Shown here piece by piece: positions 36,273 to 45,227 of a DNA stretch of 64,000 nt. Where the stretch lies: the NCBI RefSeq assembly GCF_003024195.1, contig NZ_KZ679043.1, forward strand, positions 248,001 through 312,000, written 5' to 3'. This stretch comes from Streptomyces dioscori (GTDB lineage: Bacteria > Actinomycetota > Actinomycetes > Streptomycetales > Streptomycetaceae). Each line of letters begins with the position of its first letter. Within the stretch, counting starts at the first letter, position 1. The position numbers were made by a program, and so were the translations under genes. A model generated the notes under the pieces. That model made no database searches and had not been told where the DNA came from. It was given only the letters and a program-made list of their open reading frames with translations.

Positions 36273-37925
36273 ATGAACGCAGAAAGCCGTATCAGGCTCA
36301 ACGAGACGCCCGAGTGGACCGCGCTGGCGGAGCACCGGGAAGAGCTCGCCGAGGCGCATCTGCGCGAGCTGTTCGAGCGGAACCCGGGACGCGGCGCCGC
36401 GTACACGCTCCAGGTGGGCGATCTGCACGTCGACTACTCCAAGCACCTGATCACCGACGACACGCTGCGGCTGCTGCGTGAGCTGGCCGCCGCGACGGAC
36501 GTCTTCGGCCTGCGCGACGCCATGTTCGCCGGCGAGAAGATCAACGTCACCGAGGACCGGGCGGTCCTGCACACCGCGCTGCGCGCCCCGCGGGACGCGG
36601 TCGTGGAGGTCGACGGCGAGAACGTCGTACCGGCCGTGCACACGGTCCTCGACAAGATGTCCGGCTTCGCCGAACGCATCCGCTCGGGCGAGTGGACCGG
36701 GCACACCGGCCGCCGCATCAAGAACGTGGTCAACATCGGCATCGGCGGGTCCGACCTGGGCCCGGCGATGGCGTACGAGGTGCTGCGGTCCTTCACCGAC
36801 CGCGACCTGACGGTCAGGTTCGTGTCGAACGTCGACGGGGCCGACCTGCACGAGGCCGTGCGGGACCTCGACCCGGCCGAGACGCTGTTCGTCATCGCGT
36901 CGAAGACCTTCACCACCATCGAGACGATCACCAACGCGACCTCGGCGCGCGACTGGCTGCTGACCGAGCTGAAGGCCGGTCAGGAAGCCGTCGCCAAGCA
37001 CTTCGTGGCGCTGTCGACGAACGCGGAGAAGGTCGCCGACTTCGGCATCGACACCGCGAACATGTTCGAGTTCTGGGACTGGGTCGGCGGACGCTACTCG
37101 TTCGACTCCGCGATCGGTCTTTCGCTGATGATCGCGATCGGCCCGGACCGCTTCCGGGAACTGCTCGACGGCTTCCACCTCGTCGACGAGCACTTCCGCA
37201 CCGCGCCCGCCGAGTCCAACGTGCCGTTGCTCCTCGGCCTGTTGGGCGTCTGGTACGGCAACTTCTTCGACGCCCAGTCGCACGCGGTGCTGCCGTACTC
37301 GCACTACCTGTCCAAGTTCACGGCGTACCTGCAGCAGCTGGACATGGAGTCCAACGGCAAGTCCGTGGACCGGGACGGGAATCCGGTGGAGTGGCAGACG
37401 GGCCCGGTCGTCTGGGGCACCCCCGGCACCAACGGGCAGCACGCCTACTACCAGCTCATCCACCAGGGTACGAAGGTCATCCCGGCGGACTTCATCGGCT
37501 TCGCCGAGCCGGTCGCCGAGCTGAGCGACGGGCTCAAGGCGCAGCACGATCTGCTGATGGCCAACTTCTTCGCGCAGACGCAGGCGCTCGCCTTCGGCAA
37601 GACGCCGGAGGAGGTGCGGGCGGAGGGGGTCTCCGAGGAGCTGGTGGCGCACAAGTCGTTCGCGGGGAATCACCCGACGACGACGATCCTTGCGCGGTCG
37701 TTGACGCCGTCCGTTCTCGGTCAGCTGATCGCGCTGTACGAGCACAAGGTGTTCGTGCAGGGGGCTGTGTGGAACATCGACTCCTTCGACCAGTGGGGGG
37801 TCGAGCTGGGGAAGGTGCTCGCCAAGCGGGTTGAGCCGGCGCTCACGGAGGGGGTTGAGGTGGCTGGTCTGGACGGGTCCACGACGGCGCTGGTGGGCCT
37901 GTACCGGTCGCTGCGCGGGCGTTAG
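36273..37925 (+). CDS. pgi: Glucose-6-phosphate isomerase
   Basis: Interconverts glucose-6-phosphate and fructose-6-phosphate. The 550 residues show the family signatures NIGIGGSDLGPAMAYE, VIASKTFTTIETITNA (phosphate loop), the catalytic Glu in MESNGKSVDRDG, GTNGQHAYYQLIHQG and the C-terminal GAVWNIDSFDQWGVELGKVLA. ATG 36273 is used. It stands alone and faces the palindromic repeats. In this genome the pentose phosphate genes lie 11 kb further on, separated by the transport block. Third-position base use shifts towards G/T in the last about 250 bp. Confidence 0.98.
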   Translation: MNAESRIRLNETPEWTALAEHREELAEAHLRELFERNPGRGAAYTLQVGDLHVDYSKHLITDDTLRLLRELAAATDVFGLRDAMFAGEKINVTEDRAVLHTALRAPRDAVVEVDGENVVPAVHTVLDKMSGFAERIRSGEWTGHTGRRIKNVVNIGIGGSDLGPAMAYEVLRSFTDRDLTVRFVSNVDGADLHEAVRDLDPAETLFVIASKTFTTIETITNATSARDWLLTELKAGQEAVAKHFVALSTNAEKVADFGIDTANMFEFWDWVGGRYSFDSAIGLSLMIAIGPDRFRELLDGFHLVDEHFRTAPAESNVPLLLGLLGVWYGNFFDAQSHAVLPYSHYLSKFTAYLQQLDMESNGKSVDRDGNPVEWQTGPVVWGTPGTNGQHAYYQLIHQGTKVIPADFIGFAEPVAELSDGLKAQHDLLMANFFAQTQALAFGKTPEEVRAEGVSEELVAHKSFAGNHPTTTILARSLTPSVLGQLIALYEHKVFVQGAVWNIDSFDQWGVELGKVLAKRVEPALTEGVEVAGLDGSTTALVGLYRSLRGR

Positions 37926-37963
37926 GGGTCGATTCCTCACCTGCGGGCCGGTGGGGGTTGGCC

Positions 37964-38185
37964 GCGCAGTTCCCCGCGCCCCTTGAAAGGCGGGGCTGCG
38001 CCCCGGCCTGTTCCTTCGGCTGCGGGCCGGTGGGGGTCGTTCGCGCAGTTCCCCGCGCCCCTCAAAAGCGGGGCTGCGCCCCTGCTTTTGCCCCTTTGGG
38101 GGCGCGGGGAACTGCGCGGGCAACCCCCACCCACCCGCACAATCCACACCGCCCCAAGCCCCGCAGGGGGCGCGGGGAACTGCGC
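37964..38185. repeat. Two forward and two reverse copies of the GCGCAGTTCCCCGCGCCCCT element
   Basis: Forward copies at 37964-37983 and 38043-38062, and reverse copies at 38098-38117 and 38166-38185. They fill the 310-bp gap between the convergent ends of pgi and the ABC permease gene. The forward copies share flanking text GGGCTGCG and GCGGGCCGGTGGGGGT. No gene in this gap. Confidence 0.88.
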
Positions 38186-38235
38186 GAACGGCCCCCACCG
38201 GACCCGCACCGTACGGGCCGGCCCCCGGTGGGCGT

Positions 38236-40527
38236 TCAGGCCGCCGCGCTCAGCGTGTCCGCAGGGCGGTGGTGTGCGGCGCGGGAGGCCGGGAGTGCGG
38301 CCAGGGCCGCGGCGCCCAGGACCGCGGCCGTCGCGAAGAGGGCCAGGAGCGCGGGCGACGGCTCCTGCGCGATCCCCGCGCCGATCCCGCTCGACCGCCC
38401 CTGCGCGTCGATCAGCCAGCGCGCCAGCGGTACCCCCAGCGCCGTACCGACGACGACCGCCGCCAGCGCGTAGCACCCCGTGGCCGTCACCGTGATCGCG
38501 GTGATCTGCCGCGGGGTCAGCCCGATCGCCTTCAGCGCCAGCAGATCCCGTTCGCCCTCGCGGACCGTCCCGCCGATCGCCGTGAGCAGTTCGATGAGGC
38601 CGATGAGGGCCAGCACGGCGATGAGCCCCACGACGACCCCGCGCAGCGGCGAGAGCCCGTCGGCCGGGTTCGGCACGGCGTGCGCGCTGAGGTCGCCGTG
38701 CGCGGCCTCCGTCAGCTCGGCACCCACCCGCTGCGGGTCCGCGCCGGGACGCAGCTGGAGCTGGTAGAGCGCCGCTTCGAGCCCCGGGTCGTTCTCCCGG
38801 AGGGTGTCGAGGGAGGTGGAGATGACCCGGCCGCCGTTCTCGGGCTCGATGCTGCGCCCCACGATGTGCAGGATCTGCGGCTGCGCGCCGACCGTCATCC
38901 GCACCCAGTCCCCGACCCGTACGTCCAGCAGGTCGAGCAGCCCCTGACCGGCCACCGCCTCGTCGGGACCGCGCGCGGCACGCCCCTCGGCGAGCGCGAA
39001 CGGATAGGGGTCCGCGCGGGTGCCGAGCCCGCGCAACGCGATCGTGCCGGTCTGGCCGGGGACCAGCGCGGCCACCTCGACGCCCGGATGGACCGCGGCG
39101 ACCTGCGGATTGCGGGCCAGCAGGGCCCGTACGTCCGGGTCGGTCAGGGAGCTGTCGGCCCGTACGGTGAGGGCCGCCGCGAGGCCGATCCGGTCCGGGC
39201 TGTGCTGGAAGCGGTCGATGGTGGTCCAGGCGCTCATCGCCACGACGATCAGCAGCAGCGGCAGCGCCAGCCGGGCCACCGCGGCCAGCGACCGCGGCCG
39301 GTGCGTGAACGCCTTGTGCCAGCCCAGGACCAGCGCCGACGGCAGCCGCAGCCCGAGCGCCCGGCGGGACAGACCGGAAAGGCCGCCGCCGAGCGGCGCC
39401 GCGGCCCGCAGCCCCGGCACCGGAGGCACCTGTCCGGCGCGCCAGGCCGCGAGCCCGGTCGTCGCGGCGATGAACAGCACCGCCGCCAGGGGTACGCCGA
39501 GGAGCGCGGCCGTGTGCCCCGGCAGGCCCTGCCACACCCCGACCGCGTCGCCGAGACGCCCCGGTGTCCGGCTGCCGAGGGCCTGGATGAGGGTCGCGGC
39601 GAGCACGGCCCCGAGGAGCGCGAACGCCACATGCTGGAGCAGGAAGATCCGTACCACCTGGCCCGGCGTGAAACCGATCGCCTTCAGGACCGAGATGTCC
39701 CGCAGATGGCCGCGGATCCGGGTGCCGATCGCGCCGTGCACGGCCAGCGCGGCGGCCAGCAGGGCCGCCAGGCCGAAGAGGCCGAGTACCTGCCCGAGCA
39801 GCCGGTTGCCGCCCTGCGCCTCGGCCCGCGCCTGCTGCCAGGGGGAGACGTCGGTGACGGCCTTGGCGCCGAGGAGGGTGACGGCCCGCTGGACGGCGTA
39901 GTCCGTGTCGTCGGGGTCGGTCAGCCGCAGCCCGGTCACCTGGCCGCCGCGCCCGTCGGTGTCCCGTACGACGGCGGGCGGCGCCCAGACGAGGCCCGGC
40001 CGTTCGCCGGGGCTGTAGCGGGGTTCGGCGCTGTCCGCGATGCCCACCACGGTCAGCGTCCGGTCCGTGCCGGGCACGGTGAGCGTGTCCCCGGGCTCGG
40101 CCCACAGCGCGCGTGCGAGGCCGCTCTCCAGCACCACACCGTCGGGCACGGCCGGGTCGAGCCAGCGGCCGGAGGTGAGCAGCGGGCGGCCGGTCGCGGG
40201 CCGGTCGACGGTGCCGCGCAGCTCGACGGAGGCGCGGGTGCCGCGCGAGGCGAGGGTCGCGGCGGCGGTGGGGTACGGGCCCGCGACGGACGCGACCCCG
40301 TCCAGTTCGGCGAGCCCGGCCGCGTCGGCGGAGGGGCCGGTGTGGATCCAGACGTGCGCGCCCTGCGACTGGGTGAAGACCCGCTGCCAGGGGTTGGTCG
40401 CGTACCCGAACAGCGCCGTGGCCAGCAGCAGCGAGGCCACGATCCCGGCGGTGGCGAGCACGATGAACAGCGCCTCGCCGCGATGCGAGCGCAGATCGGC
40501 GTGCGCCCAGCGCAGAGTGGCCCGCAC
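38236..40527 (-). CDS. FtsX/MacB-type ABC transporter permease
   Basis: A 763-residue membrane protein with two MacB-type halves. Each has an N-terminal helix, a large extracytoplasmic domain and three further helices: helix 1 in GEALFIVLATAGIVASLLLATALFGY, a FtsX core with DISVLKAIGFTPGQVVRIFLLQHVAFALLGAVL, then a second copy with DLLALKAIGLTPRQITAITVTATGCYALAAVVVG. The permease works with the ATPase encoded just upstream as a mechanotransducing exporter of lipids, peptides or drugs. I chose GTG 40527, nine bases after GAGGGA, 5 bp downstream of the ATPase stop. The long frame upstream of it is the shadow of the ATPase gene. Confidence 0.92.
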   Translation of the reverse strand: MRATLRWAHADLRSHRGEALFIVLATAGIVASLLLATALFGYATNPWQRVFTQSQGAHVWIHTGPSADAAGLAELDGVASVAGPYPTAAATLASRGTRASVELRGTVDRPATGRPLLTSGRWLDPAVPDGVVLESGLARALWAEPGDTLTVPGTDRTLTVVGIADSAEPRYSPGERPGLVWAPPAVVRDTDGRGGQVTGLRLTDPDDTDYAVQRAVTLLGAKAVTDVSPWQQARAEAQGGNRLLGQVLGLFGLAALLAAALAVHGAIGTRIRGHLRDISVLKAIGFTPGQVVRIFLLQHVAFALLGAVLAATLIQALGSRTPGRLGDAVGVWQGLPGHTAALLGVPLAAVLFIAATTGLAAWRAGQVPPVPGLRAAAPLGGGLSGLSRRALGLRLPSALVLGWHKAFTHRPRSLAAVARLALPLLLIVVAMSAWTTIDRFQHSPDRIGLAAALTVRADSSLTDPDVRALLARNPQVAAVHPGVEVAALVPGQTGTIALRGLGTRADPYPFALAEGRAARGPDEAVAGQGLLDLLDVRVGDWVRMTVGAQPQILHIVGRSIEPENGGRVISTSLDTLRENDPGLEAALYQLQLRPGADPQRVGAELTEAAHGDLSAHAVPNPADGLSPLRGVVVGLIAVLALIGLIELLTAIGGTVREGERDLLALKAIGLTPRQITAITVTATGCYALAAVVVGTALGVPLARWLIDAQGRSSGIGAGIAQEPSPALLALFATAAVLGAAALAALPASRAAHHRPADTLSAAA

Positions 40528-40532
40528 GCCGT

Positions 40533-41384
40533 TCAGTCCCTCAGTTCCAGCACGCCGGATATCCCCGTGCCGCGGGCGGGCGCGGTGTCGAGGACCGCGT
40601 CGTCGGCGATCCGGCCGTCGAAGAAGCTGATCACCCGGTCCGCGGCGCTCGCGAGCCGCGCGTCGTGCGTGACCAGCACGATCGTCTGGCCGCGCTGGTG
40701 GAACCGCGACAGCAGCCGGGTCACCTCGCGGGTGCCCTTGCTGTCGAGGCTGCCCGCGGGCTCGTCGGCCAGCAGCAGCCGGGGGTGGTTGACCAGGGCG
40801 CGGGCCAGCGCGACGCGCTGCTGCTCGCCGCCGGACAGCTCGCCCGGCATGCTGCGTTCCTTGCCCGCGAGGCCCAGTTCGTCGAGGAGCTGCTCGCGCT
40901 CGGTGCGCGCCTGCCGGGGGGAGAGGCCGGCGAGCAGGGCGGGCAGTTCGACGTTGTCGGCGACCGACAGGTTCGAGACGAGGTTGAAGAACTGGAAGAC
41001 GATGCCGATCCGGCGTCTGCGCTCGACCGCCCAGCGCGCCTCGCTGTAGGCGTCGGTGCACTCGCCGTCGAGCCACAGGCTGCCGGAGCCCGGCCGCTGG
41101 AGCCCGCCGAGCAGATGCAGCAGCGTCGACTTCCCGGCGCCCGAGGGGCCTGTGACGGCCACGAACTCGCCCTGCCGTACGGAGAGGTCCACGCCCCGTA
41201 CGGCGTGCGCGGGGGCGCCCTCGCCGTAGTGGGTCTTGACCAGCCCCTCGGCCCGCAGGAGCGGGGTGTCGGAGTCCTCGGGGCGCGGCGAGGGAGCGCC
41301 GGCACGGGAAGCGGCGGTACCGGATGCGGCGGTACGGGGTGTGGCGGTACCGGATGCGGCGGTGCGGGGAGTGGCGCGGTTCAT
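40533..41384 (-). CDS. MacB/LolD-type ABC transporter ATP-binding protein
   Basis: A 283-residue ATPase. The domain shows Walker A GPSGAGKST, Q-loop QFFNLVSNLSVADNV, signature LSGGEQQRVALARAL, Walker B LLLADEPAGSLDS and H-loop VTHDARLA. About 35 N-terminal residues carry a repeat (PRTAASGTA twice), encoded by a 30-bp direct repeat near 41320-41380, an unusual extension for this class. ATG 41384 overlaps the stop of the PadR gene (ATGA), so regulator, ATPase and permease form one coupled operon. Confidence 0.94.
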   Translation of the reverse strand: MNRATPRTAASGTATPRTAASGTAASRAGAPSPRPEDSDTPLLRAEGLVKTHYGEGAPAHAVRGVDLSVRQGEFVAVTGPSGAGKSTLLHLLGGLQRPGSGSLWLDGECTDAYSEARWAVERRRRIGIVFQFFNLVSNLSVADNVELPALLAGLSPRQARTEREQLLDELGLAGKERSMPGELSGGEQQRVALARALVNHPRLLLADEPAGSLDSKGTREVTRLLSRFHQRGQTIVLVTHDARLASAADRVISFFDGRIADDAVLDTAPARGTGISGVLELRD

Positions 41385-41896
41385 TCCAGCTCCTCCAGTT
41401 CCTCCTGGCAGCGTTCCAGCCAGTCGAGGTCGGCCTGCAGATGCAGCATGGCGCCCTCGATGAGCAGCTGGGAGATGCGGTTGTCCCGGCTCTCGGCCGC
41501 GGCGAGCTTCGACAGGTTGCGCATGGTGTTCAGGTACTCGCGCCGTTGTTTGTTGATCAGGGCGATCTGGTCGGCCAGTCCGGTCCGTGGTGCCAGGGCG
41601 AGCTTCATGAAGAACTCGTCCCGTACGCGCGGCTCGTCCGACGTCTCCTCGTACCAGGCGTGCAGTGCTTCACGTCCGGCGTCGGTGAGGTGGTAGATCT
41701 TCTTGTTGGGCCGGCTCGACTGCTCGACTTCCTCGCCCTCGATCAGTCCCGACTTCTCAAGGCGGCCGAGGGTCACATAGATCTGGCCGACGTTCGGCTG
41801 AGGGTACGCGGCGCCCAGCAGTTGCTCAAGGTCCTGTTTGAGCTCGTACCCGTGGGCCGGACCGCGCGCCAGCAGGGCCAGGAGGGGCAGCCGCAC
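41381..41896 (-). CDS. PadR-family transcriptional regulator
   Basis: A 171-residue PadR repressor. The winged helix-turn-helix reads LPLLALLARGPAHGYELKQDLEQLLGAAYPQPNVGQIYVTLGRLEKSGLIEGEEVEQ (residues 3-58), followed by the dimerising C-terminal helices (YLNTMRNLSKLAAAESRDNRIS). PadR proteins often regulate the transporter they are encoded with. GTG 41896 has GGGGAG upstream. An ATACC-N5-GGTAT dyad lies in the divergent promoter region (41989-42003) and could be the site it binds. Confidence 0.93.
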   Translation of the reverse strand: MRLPLLALLARGPAHGYELKQDLEQLLGAAYPQPNVGQIYVTLGRLEKSGLIEGEEVEQSSRPNKKIYHLTDAGREALHAWYEETSDEPRVRDEFFMKLALAPRTGLADQIALINKQRREYLNTMRNLSKLAAAESRDNRISQLLIEGAMLHLQADLDWLERCQEELEELE

Positions 41897-41988
41897 TCGT
41901 GCTCTCCCCTTCCTCCGCCGTAGGTCCGTGTGTGGTGCCGCAGGCCCGCGCGTCCGGGGCCAATGTGCCGCGGGCCCTAGTATCGCCC

Positions 41989-42003
41989 ATACCTAACGGG
42001 TAT
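41989..42003. promoter_or_regulatory. Candidate PadR operator
   Basis: ATACC (41989-41993), TAACG, GGTAT (41999-42003), a dyad in the 166-bp gap between the divergent padR and binding-protein genes, with a CTAGTATCGC just left of it. Consistent in size with PadR half-sites; unproven. Confidence 0.45.
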
Positions 42004-42062
42004 ACATGGCCTCTGACTCCGGGCGAAGGTGCCCGGCAGCCGGGTGTACCAGGGAGGAACCT

Positions 42063-43337
42063 ATGCGGTGGATCCATGCCGCCGGTAGGGGGCTCCTGGT
42101 CGCGGTGGTGGTTCTGACCGGTTACGTCGCCTCGGGCGTCCAGGGTGACGGGGCGCGCGGCGGCGGCCGGGGCCCGCTCACGCTGGCCACGGCCGGAGAT
42201 CTCACCGGCTATCTGGGGCCGCTGCTGGACGGCTGGAACCGTGCTCATCCCAGCGAGCGGGTCACCCTCGTCGAGCTCCCGGACTCCGCCGACGAGACCC
42301 ACGCGCAGATGGCCACCGATCTGCGCGGCGACGGCCGCAGCCGCTTCGACGTGCTGAACATCGATGTCGCCTGGACCTCGGAGTTCGCCGCCGCGGGCTG
42401 GATCTCCCCGCTGCCCGCGGGCCGTTTCCCGCTCGACGGCTTCCTGCCGCCGGTCGTGGACACCGCGACCTACGACGGACGGCTGTACGCGGTCCCGTAC
42501 GTCACCAACGCGGGCCTGCTCCTCTACCGCAAGGACCTCCTCGACAAGGAGGGCGTCGCTCCGCCGCGCACCTGGGCCGAGCTGGAGAAACAGGCGAGAT
42601 CCATCGCTCCGAAGTACGGACTCGACGGGTACGCCGGCCAGTTCCTGCCCTATGAAGGCCTCACCGTGAACGCGGCCGAGGCGGTCTACTCGGCGGGCGG
42701 CTCCATCCTCGGCGACGAGGGCGAACGCGTCACCGTCAACTCGGCGGCGGCGCGCGAGGGCATCGGTTTCCTCGCCCGTGGCGTACGCGACGGCTGGATC
42801 CCGGAGAAGGCGCTGACGTACAAGGAGGAGGAGTCGAAGAAGGCCTTCCAGGACGGCCGTCTGCTCTTCCTGCGCAACTGGCCGTACGCCTATGTCGGCG
42901 CCTCCGCCAAGGGCTCGCCGGTCGCCGGGAAGATCGGCGCGGTGCCGCTGCCCGGACCCGACGGGCCGGGCGCGAGCGTGCTCGGCGGCTCCAACCTCGC
43001 GGTCAGCAGCCACGCCCGGCATCCCGACTCCGCCGCCCGGCTCATCGCCTACCTCACGAGCGAGGCGACCCAGCGTCAGGTGCTCACCAAGGGTGCGCTG
43101 CCGCCCGTGCGGGCCGCGCTGTACGAGGATCCGGTACTGATCCGGCGGTTCCCCTATCTGCCGACACTCCGCGCGAGCGTCCTGGCCGCGGCGCCGCGCC
43201 CGAAGAGTCCGCGCTACGACCAGGTCAGCCTGGCCGTACAGGCCGTGGTGCACGACGCGATGACCGGGCATCAGACGCCCGAGGCCGCGGTGCGGCGGCT
43301 GGCGCGCGAGCTGGCGGACATCTCGCGCCGCGGCTGA
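42063..43337 (+). CDS. Carbohydrate ABC transporter substrate-binding protein without lipobox
   Basis: A 424-residue family 1 solute-binding protein. An N-terminal hydrophobic segment, MRWIHAAGRGLLVAVVVLTGYVASGV, has no lipobox cysteine. The maltose-type domains follow, with LTLATAGDLTGYLGPLLDGWNRAHPSERVTLVEL, VLNIDVAWTSEFAAAGWISPL, and AGYFQ-like hinge FLPYEGLTVNAAEAVYSAGGSIL. Either it is membrane-anchored by its signal or it is released. ATG 42063 follows GGGAGGAACCT; ATG 42006 upstream has no ribosome-binding site. It lies next to a GH13 enzyme and a full sugar importer that has its own binding protein, so it may serve another sugar or share the importer. Confidence 0.88.
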   Translation: MRWIHAAGRGLLVAVVVLTGYVASGVQGDGARGGGRGPLTLATAGDLTGYLGPLLDGWNRAHPSERVTLVELPDSADETHAQMATDLRGDGRSRFDVLNIDVAWTSEFAAAGWISPLPAGRFPLDGFLPPVVDTATYDGRLYAVPYVTNAGLLLYRKDLLDKEGVAPPRTWAELEKQARSIAPKYGLDGYAGQFLPYEGLTVNAAEAVYSAGGSILGDEGERVTVNSAAAREGIGFLARGVRDGWIPEKALTYKEEESKKAFQDGRLLFLRNWPYAYVGASAKGSPVAGKIGAVPLPGPDGPGASVLGGSNLAVSSHARHPDSAARLIAYLTSEATQRQVLTKGALPPVRAALYEDPVLIRRFPYLPTLRASVLAAAPRPKSPRYDQVSLAVQAVVHDAMTGHQTPEAAVRRLARELADISRRG

Positions 43338-43465
43338 GCCCCCTCACACTCGCTCCGGGCAGTTCATAGTTTCATGTTAGGTAACGCGCCTGTCTCATCT
43401 GCCGTTTCGCGGGCAGAAATGTGTGGACATAAGTCCCCAATCTTCAATGCGGCCCTGTCTGCTCG

Positions 43466-43504
43466 TTGACACTCACGCGACATGCCTACTTAACATGCAT
43501 GCAT
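43466..43504 (+). promoter_or_regulatory. Candidate promoter and operator of the GH13-sugar ABC operon
   Basis: TTGACA (43466-43471), 19 nt and TAACAT (43491-43496), followed by a self-complementary ATGCATGCAT (43495-43504). The palindrome overlapping the -10/start region could be an operator. The 196-bp gap contains no gene. Confidence 0.4.
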
Positions 43505-43533
43505 AACCGCAGCACGCACAGACGGGTCAACGG

Positions 43534-45171
43534 GTGACGATCGACATGCACCGCTGGTGGCGCGACGCAGTGATCTACCAGGTCTACGTCCGCAGCTTCC
43601 TCGACAGCACCGGGGACGGCATCGGCGACCTCGCCGGGGTACGCGCCGGGCTGCCGTATCTGAAGAAGCTCGGGGTCGACGGGATCTGGCTGAGCCCCTT
43701 CTATCCCTCGCCGCAGCAGGACCACGGCTACGACGTGGCCGACTACTGCGACGTCGACCCGCTCTTCGGCGACCTCGGCGAGTTCGACCTGCTGATGACG
43801 GACGCCCGACGGCTCGGCATCAAGGTGCTCCTCGACATAGTCCCCAACCACTGCTCCAGCGAGCACCCCTGGTTCCGGCAGGCCCTCGCCGAGGCGCCGG
43901 GCGGCGAGGCCCGCGCCCGCTTCCACTTCGCCGACGGCCGCGGCCCCGGCGGGGCGGAGCCGCCCAACAACTGGCACGCCATGTTCGGCGGCCCCGCCTG
44001 GAGCCGGGTCACCGAGCGGGACGGCACGCCCGGCCAGTGGTACCTGCACATGTTCACGCCCGAGCAACCCGACCTGAACTGGCGCAACCCCGAGGTCGGC
44101 GCCCACTTCGACCACGTACTGCGCTTCTGGCTCGACCGGGGCGTGGACGGCTTCCGCGTCGACGTCGCCGCCGGCCTCTACAAGCACCCCGACCTGCCCG
44201 ACTCGCCCGACCCCATGGCCGACGCCCGCACCCGGGACTCGGTCAACCCGCTCGCCTGGAACCAGCCCGAGGTGCACGGTGTCTGGCGGCACTGGCGGTC
44301 GGTGTGCGAGGAGTACACCGTCCGCGACGGCCGGGAGCGCCTGCTCGTCGGCGAGGTCTCCGTGCCCTCCGCCCGCGAACACGCCCACTACGTACGCCAC
44401 GACGAACTGCACCAGGCCTTCTTCTTCGACCTGCTCAGCGCGTCCTGGAACGCCGACGCCTTCCGCAAGGTCATCTCGGAGGCCATGCAGGACATCGCGG
44501 GCACCGGCTCGACGGTCACCTGGGTCCTCAACAACCACGACCAGGTCCGCACCGTCACCCGCTACGGCGAACTGGGCGCCGAGGGCAGCGGTCTGGGCGC
44601 CGCCCGCGCCCGCGCCGCCGCGCTGCTGATGCTGGCGCTGCCCGGTGCCGCGTACATCTACCAGGGGGAGGAGCTGGGGCTGCCCGAGGTCGTGGATCTG
44701 CCGGACGACGTGCTCACCGACCCGATCTACCGCCGTACCGGCAGCCGGGCCCGGGTCCGCGACGGCTGCCGGGTGCCGCTGCCGTGGTCGGGGCACGCCT
44801 CGCCGTTCGGCTTCACCACCGGTACCGAGAGCGCCAAACCATGGCTCCCGCAGCCCGACTACTTCGCGGAGTACGCCACCGACCGCGCCCTCGCCGACAC
44901 CCGCTCCTTCTGGCACCTCTACCGCGACGGACTCCAACTGCGCGCCGGCATGCCCCAGTTGGGCGAAGGCCCGCTGCGCTGGCTGGACACCCCGCCCGGC
45001 GTCCTCGGCTTCGTCCGCGGCGACGGCCTGATCTGCGCCGTCAACTTCGGTACGTCACCGACGCCCGCGCCCGTCGCCGGCACCCCCCTGCTGTCCAGCG
45101 GCCCCTGCGCGCCCGGCGTCCTGCCCGGCTCGACGGCCGCCTGGTGGATCAGCGACTGCACCAACCCCTGA
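43534..45171 (+). CDS. GH13 alpha-glucosidase
   Basis: A 545-residue intracellular glycoside hydrolase of family 13, oligo-1,6-glucosidase/alpha-glucosidase group. The (beta/alpha)8 barrel is intact: WWRDAVIYQVYVRSFLDSTGDGIGDL at the start, DIVPNH in region I, nucleophile Asp210 (GFRVDVAAGL, region II), acid/base Glu274 (LLVGEVSVP, region III) and stabiliser Asp336 (LNNHDQVR, region IV). No signal peptide, so it hydrolyses imported oligosaccharides. GTG 43534 is used; ATG 43546 is an alternative with the conserved HRWWR start. The downstream importer makes alpha-glucosides (maltose, isomaltose, trehalose) the best guess. Confidence 0.94.
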   Translation: MTIDMHRWWRDAVIYQVYVRSFLDSTGDGIGDLAGVRAGLPYLKKLGVDGIWLSPFYPSPQQDHGYDVADYCDVDPLFGDLGEFDLLMTDARRLGIKVLLDIVPNHCSSEHPWFRQALAEAPGGEARARFHFADGRGPGGAEPPNNWHAMFGGPAWSRVTERDGTPGQWYLHMFTPEQPDLNWRNPEVGAHFDHVLRFWLDRGVDGFRVDVAAGLYKHPDLPDSPDPMADARTRDSVNPLAWNQPEVHGVWRHWRSVCEEYTVRDGRERLLVGEVSVPSAREHAHYVRHDELHQAFFFDLLSASWNADAFRKVISEAMQDIAGTGSTVTWVLNNHDQVRTVTRYGELGAEGSGLGAARARAAALLMLALPGAAYIYQGEELGLPEVVDLPDDVLTDPIYRRTGSRARVRDGCRVPLPWSGHASPFGFTTGTESAKPWLPQPDYFAEYATDRALADTRSFWHLYRDGLQLRAGMPQLGEGPLRWLDTPPGVLGFVRGDGLICAVNFGTSPTPAPVAGTPLLSSGPCAPGVLPGSTAAWWISDCTNP

Positions 45172-45227
45172 ACCGCCAAGCCTGCTGATTGCCCGTCAGA
45201 TACCGCTCTCACGAAGGAACATCAACG

